Shown: piece after piece, positions 41,513 to 50,218 of the stretch | Numbering within the stretch: the first letter of the stretch is position 1 | Layout: every line of letters begins with the position of its first letter | DNA from: Microbacterium salsuginis | Lineage (GTDB): Bacteria > Actinomycetota > Actinomycetes > Actinomycetales > Microbacteriaceae | Assembly: GCF_012524205.1 (NCBI RefSeq) | Contig: NZ_JABACI010000001.1 | Location: 1,240,001 to 1,304,000 of the forward strand | Direction of reading: 5' to 3' | DNA: 64,000 nucleotides | Notes under the pieces: model-generated | Database searches by the model: none | What the model saw: only the letters and a program-made list of their open reading frames with translations | What the model was told of the DNA's origin: nothing | Position numbers and translations under genes: made by a program

Positions 41513-44500
41513 CTAGATCACAGCCTCCGACCACGGGTCGGGGTTGCCGAAGCGGTGCGCGGTGATCGTCACCGACTGCTCTCGCAGGAACGGCAGCAGC
41601 TCCAGTCGTCCCGCGGTCGTCACGTCGTTGTCGTAGACGGCCAGGTCGGGGTCTCCCCCGGCTGCGCGCGAGAGCTGCCCGTGGAGCGCCGCGACCGCCT
41701 CCGCGGGACCGATCAGCCGCACGCGCGTCGGCCGGGGAGTCGCGACGCCGTCGTCGGCTGCCGCCCGGATGCCGGCATCCGTCGCGGTGATCCGCTCGAG
41801 CCACTGCTCGTCGGACTCGACGAAGACCCCGACCCCGAGGTCGCTCAGCACCCGCCGCACGGCGGCCGGCAGTCCGACCGGCGCGCTCAGCGTCAGGGCC
41901 GACCCGGCGCGGACACCGGCCACGACGGTCCGCAGCACCGCCTGCCAGGTCGCATCCGCGGTGGCCCGCAGGCCGACCGAAGGGACGGGGCGGTAGCGGA
42001 AGAGGTTGCGCTCGATGCCCAGTCCCGACACATCCTTGACCTGCCCGAACTCGCGGTCCCACGCGATCGCGTCCGAGAGCGCACCCCGCCGCAGCCATTC
42101 GAACGCGTCGTAGTCCAGCGAGGGCTGTGCCGCCTCGATGATCGCGGCGATGCGCGAGTCGAGGCCTCGCAGGTGCAGGGTCGCGGATGCCGCGCCGCGG
42201 GAGGTCGCGCGCCAGCGGCCCAGGCCGACCAGGTAGTTTGGTCCGCCGGCCTTCGTGCCGGGGCCGACCGATGACCGCTTCCAGCCGCCGAACGGCTGGC
42301 GCTGCACGATGGCTCCCGTGATGCCCCGGTTGACGTAGAGATTTCCCGCCTCGACACGGTCGAGCCACAGGGAGAGGTCCTCGGGGTTCTGCGTGTAGAG
42401 GCCCGCCGTCAGGCCGTACGCGACGGCGTTCTGCAGCTCGATCGCGTGCGACAACGACGAAGCGTGCATGACGCCCAGCACCGGCCCGAAGAACTCCTCG
42501 TGGTGGAAGCGCGATCCCGGCTGCACGCCCGTGCGGATGCCGGGAGACCACAGGCGCCCGGCGAACTCTGGATCGGCGTCGAGCAGGCGCGGCTCGATGA
42601 GCCACTTCTCGCCCTCGTCGAGGGTCGACAGCGCCCACTGCAGCTTGCCGCGCGGCGGCTCGATGACGGGGCCCACCTCGGCGAGCGGGTCGGTCGGCGA
42701 GCCGATCCGCAGCGACGTGACCGCGTCGACGAGCTGTCGCGCGAATCTGCGGGAGTGCCCGACCGGTCCGACGAGGATCGCGAGCGACGCGGCCGAGCAT
42801 TTCTGCCCGGCGTGCCCGAAGGCGCTCTTGACGAGATCGGATGCCGCCAGATCGAGATCCGCGGACGGCATGACGATCATGGCGTTCTTGCCGCTCGTCT
42901 CGGCGAGCAGCGGCAGGTCGGGGCGCCACGACCGGAACAGGGCCGCAGTTTCCCACGAGCCGGTGAGGATGACGCGGTCCACAGCGGGATGCGCGATGAG
43001 CGCCTGCCCGAGGCCGCCCTCGTCGATGTCGACGAGAGCCAGCACATCGCGCGGCACTCCTGCCTGCCACAAGGCCTCGGCGACCACGGCCGCACAGCGG
43101 CGCGCCTGGGGTGCGGGCTTGAACACGACGCCCGAACCCGCCGCGAGGGCGGCGAGCACGCCGCCCGCCGGAATGGCGATCGGGAAGTTCCAGGGCGGCG
43201 TCACCACGGTCAGCCGGGCCGGCTCGAACACGGCGCCGCTGACCCGGTCGAGCTCGCGCGCCGTGGCTGCGTAGTAGTTCGCGAAGTCGACGGCCTCGCT
43301 CACCTCGACGTCGGCCTCGGCGAAGACCTTGCCGGTCTCGGAGGCGGCGACCTCGATCAGCTCGCCGCGGCGCGCCTCTAGCGCGTGCGCTGCTTCGGCC
43401 AGCACCGCGGCGCGATCGGCCGCGGGCGTCGCGCCCCATGCGGCCGCAGCATCCCTCACCCGTGCCACGATCTGCTGAAGCTCTGGCTCGCCCGTCACCC
43501 GTGCGGCTGCGATGGTCGCGTCGCCCGCGCGGGACACGTCGATACGGGACAGGATGCCGCGGGCCCATTCCCGATTCGCCGGCAGAGCCGGGTCGGTGTC
43601 GGGGGTGTTGCGGAAGCCCGGTGCGCCGACGCTGCGGGCGGCCGTCTCTCGCGGCGCGAACACCGCGGTCTCGACGAAGGCCTCACCGCCGAAGACCTGC
43701 TCCTCGACCGACGGCGCGACCGGCGCGGTGTCGGCGCCGGCGTCGATGGTGGAGTCGACCGCGACGGCGGACCGGGCGATGCCGATCACAGCCTGCGTCA
43801 GTCCGGCGTCCTCCTCGGGCGCTCCGCCGCGCAGCAGCCGTGCCCGCGCGCGCGGCGACCCGCCGGGCCCTGCCGTGCGGTCCTGCGTGCGTCGGGGTCC
43901 GATCGGAAGGGTGGTGTCGCCCGCGCGCGCGAGCGACGCGAGGAACCGGTCGCGTTCGCGCTCGAACATCGCCGGGTCCTCGGCGAGGTCGAACGCGGCC
44001 GAGAGGAAGTTCTCGCTCGAGGCGTTCTCCTCCAGGCGCCGCACGAGGTAGCTGATCGCGACGTCGAACTCGTCGGGGCGCACCACCGGCACGTAGAGCA
44101 GCACGTGTCCGACCTCGCGCGACACCGCGGCGACCTGGCCCTGCGCCATCCCGAGCAGCATCTCGAACTCGACATCCGGCGACGCGCCGGCGGCGCCGGA
44201 CGTCGCCGGCACTGAGCCTGCCGACGTGTCCGCACGCACGCCGGTGCGCTCGGCGAGCAGCCGGGCGTACGCGATGTCGAAGAGGTTGTGGCCCGCGACG
44301 CCGATCCGCACCGCCGCCGTGTTCTCCGGCCGCAGCGCGAAGTCGAGGCAGCGCACGTAGTTCGCGTCGGAGTCGACCTTCGCGTCGTAGGTCGCGAGCG
44401 ACCAGCCGTGCATGACGGCATCCACTCGCTCCATCGCGAGGTTCGCGCCCTTCACGAGCCGCACCTTGATGCGCGCTGCTCCGTCGGCGACGCGTGCGCG

Positions 44501-45334
44501 CGCCCACGCGGTCAGCTCCTGCAGCGCGGGCAGGGCGTCGGGCAGGTAGGCCTGCAGCACGATGCCGGCCTCGAGGTCGCGCAGGCGGGGGTCCTCGAGG
44601 ATGCGGGTGAACACGGCGATCGTCAGGTCGAGGTCGCGATACTCCTCCATGTCGAGATTGATGAAGGTGCGGTCGCTCGCTGCCGAGAGGTACAGCGGCA
44701 GCAGTCGTTCCACGACCTTGTCGACGACCTCGTGGAAGGCCCACATCGAGATGTGGCTCGCGATGGCCGAGACCTTGACCGACACGTAGTCCACGTCGGG
44801 ACGGCGGATGAGATCGTGGATGCCCTCGAGCCGGCGCAGCGCCTCCTGCTCGCCGAGCACGGCCTCGCCGAGCAGATTGAGGTTCAGCCGCGCGCCGCTC
44901 TCGCGGATCGCGGCGATCGCGGGGCCGAGCTTCTCGGGCCGGGCGTCGACGACGAGATGCCCGACCATCTCGCGCAGCACGCGCCGCGCGATCGGCACGA
45001 CCGGCGACGGCAGTACCGGGGCCACCGTGCCGCCCACGCGCACGGCGCCGCGCAGATACCACGGCAGGAACTCGGGCACGAGCGGCGCGATGCGATGAAG
45101 CTGGGATGCCGCGGCCGACAAGCTCTCGGGACGCATCACCCCGTCGACGAACCCGATCGTGAACGGCAGGCCGTTCGGGTCTTTGAGTACGCCGGCGAGT
45201 CGCTCGGCTGCGGGGTCCACGTCGACCTCGGCGCTCTCGGTGATCCACCGCTGCGCCAGCGTCACGGCACGGGCAGCGAGGTCGTCGCCGGGGGCCGGAC
45301 GGTCGGTGTCCCCCTCGTAAGGGTCGGTCACCAT
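41513..45334 (-). CDS. putA: PutA: proline dehydrogenase / P5C dehydrogenase
   Basis: A 1273-residue bifunctional enzyme that oxidises proline through P5C to glutamate. Residues ~90-500 form the FAD-dependent proline dehydrogenase barrel (VSVKVSAIASHISMW, FINLDMEEYRDLDLT, RLVKGANLAMER). Residues ~600-1070 form the aldehyde dehydrogenase: TPPWNFPIAIPAGG, LAETSGKNAMIV and nucleophile C846 in GQKCSAAS. The C-terminal ~180 residues resemble a degenerate ALDH-like extension. No N-terminal DNA-binding domain. TAGGCT lies 6 nt before the ATG, so it appears leaderless. It can also consume P5C made by rocD. Confidence 0.95.
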   Translation of the reverse strand: MVTDPYEGDTDRPAPGDDLAARAVTLAQRWITESAEVDVDPAAERLAGVLKDPNGLPFTIGFVDGVMRPESLSAAASQLHRIAPLVPEFLPWYLRGAVRVGGTVAPVLPSPVVPIARRVLREMVGHLVVDARPEKLGPAIAAIRESGARLNLNLLGEAVLGEQEALRRLEGIHDLIRRPDVDYVSVKVSAIASHISMWAFHEVVDKVVERLLPLYLSAASDRTFINLDMEEYRDLDLTIAVFTRILEDPRLRDLEAGIVLQAYLPDALPALQELTAWARARVADGAARIKVRLVKGANLAMERVDAVMHGWSLATYDAKVDSDANYVRCLDFALRPENTAAVRIGVAGHNLFDIAYARLLAERTGVRADTSAGSVPATSGAAGASPDVEFEMLLGMAQGQVAAVSREVGHVLLYVPVVRPDEFDVAISYLVRRLEENASSENFLSAAFDLAEDPAMFERERDRFLASLARAGDTTLPIGPRRTQDRTAGPGGSPRARARLLRGGAPEEDAGLTQAVIGIARSAVAVDSTIDAGADTAPVAPSVEEQVFGGEAFVETAVFAPRETAARSVGAPGFRNTPDTDPALPANREWARGILSRIDVSRAGDATIAAARVTGEPELQQIVARVRDAAAAWGATPAADRAAVLAEAAHALEARRGELIEVAASETGKVFAEADVEVSEAVDFANYYAATARELDRVSGAVFEPARLTVVTPPWNFPIAIPAGGVLAALAAGSGVVFKPAPQARRCAAVVAEALWQAGVPRDVLALVDIDEGGLGQALIAHPAVDRVILTGSWETAALFRSWRPDLPLLAETSGKNAMIVMPSADLDLAASDLVKSAFGHAGQKCSAASLAILVGPVGHSRRFARQLVDAVTSLRIGSPTDPLAEVGPVIEPPRGKLQWALSTLDEGEKWLIEPRLLDADPEFAGRLWSPGIRTGVQPGSRFHHEEFFGPVLGVMHASSLSHAIELQNAVAYGLTAGLYTQNPEDLSLWLDRVEAGNLYVNRGITGAIVQRQPFGGWKRSSVGPGTKAGGPNYLVGLGRWRATSRGAASATLHLRGLDSRIAAIIEAAQPSLDYDAFEWLRRGALSDAIAWDREFGQVKDVSGLGIERNLFRYRPVPSVGLRATADATWQAVLRTVVAGVRAGSALTLSAPVGLPAAVRRVLSDLGVGVFVESDEQWLERITATDAGIRAAADDGVATPRPTRVRLIGPAEAVAALHGQLSRAAGGDPDLAVYDNDVTTAGRLELLPFLREQSVTITAHRFGNPDPWSEAVI

Positions 45335-45340
45335 GCGACC

Positions 45341-45346
45341 AGCCTA
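45341..45346 (-). promoter_or_regulatory. Leaderless -10 box of putA
   Basis: TAGGCT on the minus strand, 6 nt before the putA ATG. A mirror copy (TAGGCT, 45393-45398) serves the divergent gene at the same 6-nt distance. Confidence 0.6.
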
Positions 45347-45392
45347 CGGTCTCGGAGCGGTTCGGATTCCGGATGCCGGGGGCAACTCGCCG

Positions 45393-45398
45393 TAGGCT
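45393..45398 (+). promoter_or_regulatory. Leaderless -10 box of the membrane-protein cluster
   Basis: TAGGCT followed by GTGCTC and the GTG start at 45405. Decides the start of that gene. Confidence 0.55.
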
Positions 45399-45404
45399 GT
45401 GCTC

Positions 45405-46076
45405 GTGTCCGAGTCGCCCGACGCCGCGCCCGTGCCCCGGCGCCGCTTCGAGTGGATCCGCGCGGCCACCGACAGGGTGCCGACGCGATGGTTCGCCGGC
45501 CTCGCCACGGCCGCCTTCCTCGCGGCGACGGCGGCCTTCGGCGGCCTCGCGACGGCGGCTCCGCCCGAGCTCGCACAGCTCGAACCGGGCGACGCCCATG
45601 TGACGGATCAGCGGTCGCTGACGGTCAAGCGCGCGGTGCTCATCGACGAGCTCCCCGGCTCCGGCGTCTTCCCCGAGGAAGGGCAGCGCGTGCTGGCGCT
45701 CGTCGTCGACGTCGAGAACACGTGGGACGAGCCTCAAGGGTCGTTCGGAAAGGAGAGCATCGGCGATTCGTTCACCATCGAGGGAGTGGACGCCGAGGCG
45801 GACTCGTCAGTCGCGCGGCTGGACGACGCGACCACCAGCCCCGAACTGCAGCCCGGCGTGCCGGCTGAGCTCGTGTACACGTGGGCCGTGGACGCCGACG
45901 ACTATGCGGAGGGCGATGAGCTGACGGTCACGTTGCAGGAGTTGTCGCTGTACACCGGCTCGTTCGTGATGAACGGGCAGTGGTGGACCGACCCTGTCCC
46001 GGACGCGACCGTGACCCTCGAGATCGAGGACGTCGGCGCGGGCGCCGAACCGGAGGAGGCCGGCGATGACGGCTGA
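45405..46076 (+). CDS. Membrane-anchored protein of unknown function, cluster gene 1
   Basis: A 223-residue protein with one N-terminal membrane helix (WFAGLATAAFLAATAAFGG) and a beta-rich exported part (VKRAVLIDELPGSGVF, VLALVVDVENTWDEP, ELTVTLQELSLYTGSF). No family recognised; the beta part resembles an Ig-like or DUF4352-type sandwich in its Leu/Val alternation, without a firm match. Start chosen at GTG 45405 by the TAGGCT box 6 nt upstream. It overlaps the next gene by 11 bp. First of three co-directional genes whose products share the helix-plus-beta-domain layout, opposed by a large membrane protein. Confidence 0.75.
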   Translation: MSESPDAAPVPRRRFEWIRAATDRVPTRWFAGLATAAFLAATAAFGGLATAAPPELAQLEPGDAHVTDQRSLTVKRAVLIDELPGSGVFPEEGQRVLALVVDVENTWDEPQGSFGKESIGDSFTIEGVDAEADSSVARLDDATTSPELQPGVPAELVYTWAVDADDYAEGDELTVTLQELSLYTGSFVMNGQWWTDPVPDATVTLEIEDVGAGAEPEEAGDDG

Positions 46077-46758
46077 AACCGGGACGAGCGCCGCCGAGCC
46101 GGGCGTCCCGGCCGCCGGGCCGGAACCGGCTGCGGACGCGGTGTCCCCTGCCGATGCGACGCCGGCCGCAGGGCCGGCCCTGGCCCCTGTCGCACCGACG
46201 AGCCGTCTGCCCGGGTGGGCGGCGTGGGCGATCGGCGCCGGTCTCATCGTCGCGGCCTGGTTGGTCGCGCTCGTGACCCCGGGCGAGGAGCAGGCGCAGG
46301 CGCCGTTCCCTGTCGAAGTCACAGTCGGACAGGAGGCAACAGGCCGCAACCTCACCGGAACGGTCACCGACATCCGGCGCACCGCCCGCCTCAGCGCCGC
46401 CGACGGCTGGACGGCGGAGGGCAACTGGCTCGTCGTCGACCTGCAGGCCGCGTCAGTCATCTCGGAGGGCGGAGACATCAACCACGCGGTCGTCGTGATC
46501 GACGGCGTGCGGTTCAGCGCGAGCGATCGTCCGGAGTCGTTTCTCGACACGACGATGACGGCGGGCATCACCCAGACCGGGAGCCTCGCCTTCGAGCTGC
46601 CGGAGGGGCTCGACGAGGGCTCGGGCACGCTCGAACTCGCCCTCGCACCCGGGAACGACGTGCGGCTCGACTCGATGATCGTGGTGTCGTTCGATCTGGC
46701 CGACGTGCCGGTCGTCGACGAGACCGAACTGGTCGAGACGGGCTGGGTGAATCCGTGA
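46066..46758 (+). CDS. Membrane-anchored protein of unknown function, cluster gene 2
   Basis: A 230-residue protein: an Ala/Pro-rich cytoplasmic segment (~45 residues), one helix (WAAWAIGAGLIVAAWLVALV) and an exported beta-rich domain (PVEVTVGQEATGRNLTGTV, NWLVVDLQAASVISEG, LDSMIVVSFDLADVPVVDET). The pattern NWLVVDLQA parallels VLALVVDVEN in the preceding protein, so they may be paralogous. GGAGGAGG precedes the ATG. Overlaps both neighbours (11 and 3 bp). No function recognised. Confidence 0.78.
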   Translation: MTAETGTSAAEPGVPAAGPEPAADAVSPADATPAAGPALAPVAPTSRLPGWAAWAIGAGLIVAAWLVALVTPGEEQAQAPFPVEVTVGQEATGRNLTGTVTDIRRTARLSAADGWTAEGNWLVVDLQAASVISEGGDINHAVVVIDGVRFSASDRPESFLDTTMTAGITQTGSLAFELPEGLDEGSGTLELALAPGNDVRLDSMIVVSFDLADVPVVDETELVETGWVNP

Positions 46759-47267
46759 CCGGGTGGTGGCGGTCCAACGCGATCGCGCTGGGTGCGCTCG
46801 CGGTGCTGATTCCGGCTGCGGCGCTGACGATGTCGTGGAACGAGTGGGCCGGGATCCGGCAGGGCTCGGCCACAGAGCCGATCAGCGTGGCACCGGGCGA
46901 ATCCGTCCGCTACGCCGATGCGCACGTGGGGCCTGTCTCGGCGGAGTTCACCGAGTTGCCGCTGGCCCCGCAGGACGCACGCGTTCTCGCGGTCACCGTG
47001 CAGATCGACCCCGGCGACCCGCCGATCGCATGCTCCGCCTTCGTCCTGAGGGAAGTGGACGGCGCGATGCGAGAGTGGACGCCCCGGGACGATCTCGGGC
47101 GCGAATGGGACTCGGACCGCTGGACCTTCTGCGACGACGAAGCAACGGCTCCGTACGAGGTCGAACTCGACTATCTGGTGCCCGAGGACGCGTCGGGACC
47201 GTTCACTGTCGAGTTCGGCTCCGCGGGATCGTACCCGGAGTTCGTGAGCGCCGTCGTCGCCCCCTGA
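46755..47267 (+). CDS. Membrane-anchored protein of unknown function, cluster gene 3
   Basis: A 170-residue protein with an N-terminal helix (AIALGALAVLIPAAALTM) and a beta-rich exported domain containing two Cys (IACSAFVLRE and RWTFCDDEA) that could form a disulfide. VLAVTVQIDPGD parallels the VLALVVDVEN strand of cluster gene 1. GTG start overlaps the previous stop (GTGA). The last 97 bp overlap, on the other strand, the 3' end of the membrane protein gene at 47171-48607. Unknown function. Confidence 0.75.
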   Translation: MTGWWRSNAIALGALAVLIPAAALTMSWNEWAGIRQGSATEPISVAPGESVRYADAHVGPVSAEFTELPLAPQDARVLAVTVQIDPGDPPIACSAFVLREVDGAMREWTPRDDLGREWDSDRWTFCDDEATAPYEVELDYLVPEDASGPFTVEFGSAGSYPEFVSAVVAP

Positions 47268-48607
47268 GCCGGGCGGGCCGGAGGCATGTCAGCGGCGCTC
47301 TCCAGAGGAACGGATGCCGCGGCATCCACCTGCTCCTTCGCCTCGATCTCGACCGCCTCGGCCTCACGCGTGCGCAGCTTGCCGATCACGGCGTCATAGC
47401 CGCCCGCGACGAGGGCGATGCGGATCGGCTCGATCAGCAGCGGGGCGATGAGGAAGATGAGCTGGTCGTTCACGATCCAGAAGTCCTCGAAGTCCTGCGG
47501 TCCGAAGGCGCGCGGGATCGCCCATTCCAGCAGGCCTTGCAGTCCGAGCAGCAGTGTGTAGAGCAGCACGAACCCGCCGATCAGCACGGGACCCGCGCGC
47601 CACATGAGCACGAACGCCCGGCCGATGGGGGTGAAGCGGCCGACGAGGTCGCTCCAGATGTCGGCGAGCCGCGCGCGCAGGCGCTGCGGCAGCGACCGGT
47701 AACGGGAACGGATGCGGCGGCCGACCTCGCCGCCGAGGCTCTCGGTCGTCACCGCACGGGGTGCGACCGCCTGGCCGTACACAACGCCCGAGATGGTGAG
47801 CCAGGCGACGGGGAGGAGGATGATGCCGCCCGCCTCGCCGAGGAACCACTCGACGCCTTCCCAGATCCACGCGAGCGGCGCGAAGCCGGCGGTGATCGCT
47901 TCGCGGAAGTCAGCGAGCCACACCATCGCCTGACGCGATCCAACCCACGAGGTCACCACGCCGAGAGCGAGACCGATGACCGTGACCGTGTAGTAGACCC
48001 ACAGCGCCTCGAGGTAGGCCGCGAAGCCGCCCGTCCAGCGGGGCAGCTTCTCGCGGTGCCGCTTCCACAGCCACCGCAGCGCGAAGGCGATGACGACGAT
48101 CGCGATCGTGATCGGCGTGATGGTCAGCTCGCCCACCTGGCCGTCGCCCGCCACCTGCGTCGCGGCGCCCTCTTCGCCCGCGAGCTCGGCCGCCAACTGC
48201 TGCCAGCCCAGCTCCGTGTCGACCTCGAGCACTCGCGCGAAGTACGCCACCGCGTCCTCACGCAGGTACCCCCACGCGGCATAGAACGCGAAGAACGGAA
48301 GGATCCCCGTCATCAGCGCGTCGAGGAACTCGCGCCGGCGCGTCGCAGGGTCGGTCGTGAGCGGTGCGATGGCGTTGAGCTGGCGCATGCCGTCGCGGAG
48401 GACCAGGAACATCGCGACGAGCGCGATGAGCCGCGCGAGGATCGCGAGAGGCAACAGCAACGACCCCGCGACCGCGTTGTACGCGCCGACGAAGCCCGCG
48501 ATCTCGATGATTGCGTAGCGCGCCAGGATGGCGCCGAGATACCAGGCGAGGAGTGCCGGCCAGTGCTGCCACAGCAGGCGGCCGGCGACCTGGAGGACCG
48601 CGATCAC
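47171..48607 (-). CDS. Multi-helix membrane protein of unknown function
   Basis: A 478-residue integral membrane protein with about eight to nine helices spread over residues ~15-400 and a hydrophilic tail of ~80 residues (EAEAVEIEAKEQVDAAAS and onward). No transporter signature recognised. TACCGT lies 6 nt before the GTG start, so it looks leaderless. The tail-encoding part overlaps cluster gene 3 by 97 bp in antisense orientation, which links the two physically. Probably functions with the three exported-domain proteins, but this is guesswork from position. Confidence 0.8.
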   Translation of the reverse strand: MIAVLQVAGRLLWQHWPALLAWYLGAILARYAIIEIAGFVGAYNAVAGSLLLPLAILARLIALVAMFLVLRDGMRQLNAIAPLTTDPATRRREFLDALMTGILPFFAFYAAWGYLREDAVAYFARVLEVDTELGWQQLAAELAGEEGAATQVAGDGQVGELTITPITIAIVVIAFALRWLWKRHREKLPRWTGGFAAYLEALWVYYTVTVIGLALGVVTSWVGSRQAMVWLADFREAITAGFAPLAWIWEGVEWFLGEAGGIILLPVAWLTISGVVYGQAVAPRAVTTESLGGEVGRRIRSRYRSLPQRLRARLADIWSDLVGRFTPIGRAFVLMWRAGPVLIGGFVLLYTLLLGLQGLLEWAIPRAFGPQDFEDFWIVNDQLIFLIAPLLIEPIRIALVAGGYDAVIGKLRTREAEAVEIEAKEQVDAAASVPLESAADMPPARPAQGATTALTNSGYDPAEPNSTVNGPDASSGTR

Positions 48608-48652
48608 GAGTTCACGGTAGCGGTCCTCGCCGCCTCAGCGCACGATGACGGC

Positions 48653-49225
48653 TCAGGTACCGTCGGCGCGGCGTGGGCGGTCCGCCGGGTCGACGATCTC
48701 GTCGGCGGCCACTTCGTCGCGCGTCCCGTCGTGGTGGACGGTGCCGTCGCTGCGCACCGTGCCGTCATCGCGGGCGTCACGCCGGGTAGCGTCGGCGGTG
48801 GCCGCCGGCGGGGCGCCCGCCGGGGCATCCGTTCGTCCCTCCGTCACGTACGGGTCGACGTCGTCGGCCTTCCGGAGCTTCTCGGCCTGTTCGGCGCGCA
48901 GCTTCTCGGCGTCGGCCTGATGCTCGTCGATCGCGCCTGCACGCCGTTCGGCGTCGATGGACGCTTCCGCGGCGCGAGCGCGCGCCGCTTCGGCGGCCGC
49001 GTTGGCCGAGGCTGTCTCCGCGCGTGCCCGAGCGACGTCGGCTTCGCGCTCCAGCGCCTTGAGCTCGGTCGAGCGTGCGTCCTCGCGCAGCTCCTCGGCG
49101 CGGTCGTGCTGGTGCTCGACGCGCCGTTCGCGGCGGCTGCGCGCTGTCATGAGCAGGGCGACGACGACGATCACGAGCAGGACGGCGATGCCGACGATGA
49201 TCCAGATGAGGGTGGTCGTGTCCAC
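48653..49225 (-). CDS. Single-helix membrane protein with coiled coil
   Basis: A 190-residue protein: N-terminal helix LIWIIVGIAVLLVIVVVALL, then an Arg/Glu/Ala-rich coiled coil (about residues 30-120, with repeated ARARA and ERR patterns) and an acidic, Asp/Thr/Gly-rich tail (DDGTVRSDGTVHHDGTRDE). GAAGGAG is 6 nt before the GTG start. No family function; cytoplasmic coiled coil anchored to the membrane. Separated by 45 bp from the upstream end of the large membrane protein gene and in the same direction, so co-transcription is possible. Confidence 0.8.
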   Translation of the reverse strand: MDTTTLIWIIVGIAVLLVIVVVALLMTARSRRERRVEHQHDRAEELREDARSTELKALEREADVARARAETASANAAAEAARARAAEASIDAERRAGAIDEHQADAEKLRAEQAEKLRKADDVDPYVTEGRTDAPAGAPPAATADATRRDARDDGTVRSDGTVHHDGTRDEVAADEIVDPADRPRRADGT

Positions 49226-49345
49226 GGCGCACTCCTTCGGTTCCGGCGCCGGACGGGTGGCCGGCGCTTCGACCGTCAGGCAACCGCACCACGCAGGTGC
49301 CTGGCAAACGGCTTGCGGCGCGCCTCTTCGTGCGCTAGGCCGGCA

Positions 49346-49906
49346 TCAGTTCCAGACGCTCGGGGCGTCTGCGCGAGTGGGCGGAAGGGCGGATGCCGCA
49401 GCCCAGTCATGCACCCATTCATCGACCTCGGGGATGCCCTCGGGGCGACCCACCGCCGCGAAGAGCTCCTCGTGCGACAGCGTGCCGCCGGCGCGTTTGA
49501 GCATGCGGGCGCGGATGATCGCGCGGGCGTACACCTCCCCCGCCACCACGGCGCGGTGCTCGAGGTAGATGGCCTTGTCGTCGTGCCCGATCAGGCGCGA
49601 CTCGACGTCGAACCGCTGCCACAGATTGAGCGACTTGCGGAAGGTGACGGTCTCGCTCGAGACGACGGCATACCAGCCGCGGCGCTGCATCACGTCCCAC
49701 AGGCCGGTGCGCACCAGCAGATCCCACCGGCCGAGGTCGAACAGCGACAGATAGCGGCCGTTGTTCATGTGGCGCAGCAGGTCGATGTCGGTCGGCAGCG
49801 TCGTCAGCCGCACCCGCCCGATCCCGGTCGGCCCGAGCCGGCCCTGGCGCTTCGCGCGCCGCCGCGCGGTGATCATCACGAGCAGGGTCCGCCAGATCAC
49901 GTTCAC
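49346..49906 (-). CDS. Acyl-CoA thioesterase-like hotdog protein
   Basis: A 186-residue protein of the 4-hydroxybenzoyl-CoA thioesterase superfamily. The key segment is RVRLTTLPTDIDLLRHMNNGRYLSLFDLGRWDLL (seen as TDIDLLRHMNNGRYLSLFD), with the Asp/His/Asn placement typical of the fold; VSSETVTFRKSL and DVESRLIGHDDKAIYLEH follow. It likely cleaves an acyl-CoA or acts as a Thioesterase/MaoC-like helper; substrate unknown. The start is the GTG at 49906, 8 nt after a TACCAT box. Cytoplasmic, monocistronic. Confidence 0.82.
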   Translation of the reverse strand: MNVIWRTLLVMITARRRAKRQGRLGPTGIGRVRLTTLPTDIDLLRHMNNGRYLSLFDLGRWDLLVRTGLWDVMQRRGWYAVVSSETVTFRKSLNLWQRFDVESRLIGHDDKAIYLEHRAVVAGEVYARAIIRARMLKRAGGTLSHEELFAAVGRPEGIPEVDEWVHDWAAASALPPTRADAPSVWN

Positions 49907-49950
49907 GAGGTGCGATGGTAGCGACCCTCGCGCGATCTGCCGATTCGATT

Positions 49951-49977
49951 GTGGGATGCCGACAGCCGGCATCCCAC
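49951..49977. repeat. Perfect hairpin in the thioesterase / GNAT intergenic region
   Basis: GTGGGATGCCG, loop ACAGC, CGGCATCCCAC: 11-bp stem carrying the GGATGC/GCATCC hexamer in both arms. Lies 45 bp upstream of the thioesterase start, so it is not a terminator for a known gene. Confidence 0.55.
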
Positions 49978-50008
49978 TGCGGGTAGATCTACGCGGGTGC
50001 GGCCCTTC

Positions 50009-50073
50009 GCCGACCATGTCCTTTCCCCGATCCACCTTGTGGTTCTCACGCCCACCATGCCGACATGGTCGGC
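50009..50073. repeat. Long inverted repeat in a 312-bp non-coding gap
   Basis: GCCGACCATGTC (50009-50020) and its inverse GACATGGTCGGC (50062-50073). A second imperfect inverted pair, ACCTTGTGGTTCTCACGC and GCGGGAACAACAAGGT, flanks and overlaps it. The rest of the gap shows only the hairpin at 49951 and the GNAT promoter. No coding signal seen. Confidence 0.5.
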
Positions 50074-50205
50074 GCGGGAACAACAAGGTCGGCGCCGGTG
50101 CGCGGCGCGGAACCTGCTGCGGCCGAGTGCGGGGGTTGCGGTTTCCGCTCGTCATCGCTCGTTCACCGGCGGTTGGGGCGATTTCCCGTCTCGCGGCGAC
50201 GCGCG

Positions 50206-50211
50206 TAGAGT
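50206..50211 (+). promoter_or_regulatory. Leaderless -10 box of the GNAT gene
   Basis: TAGAGT, then 7 nt, then the ATG at 50219. No ribosome site is present. Confidence 0.5.
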
Positions 50212-50218
50212 CTGGCCC

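Noticed and set aside
46755..48607. The 97-bp antisense overlap considered as a sequencing error that removed a stop.
   Set aside because: Both frames keep plausible codon use into the overlap and both end at normal stops. An error cannot be excluded but is not required.
46763..49921. A 1052-codon plus-strand frame across the membrane-protein genes.
   Set aside because: Composition is Arg/Ala/Asp-rich without hydrophobic or domain signal, and four better-supported genes occupy the same DNA.
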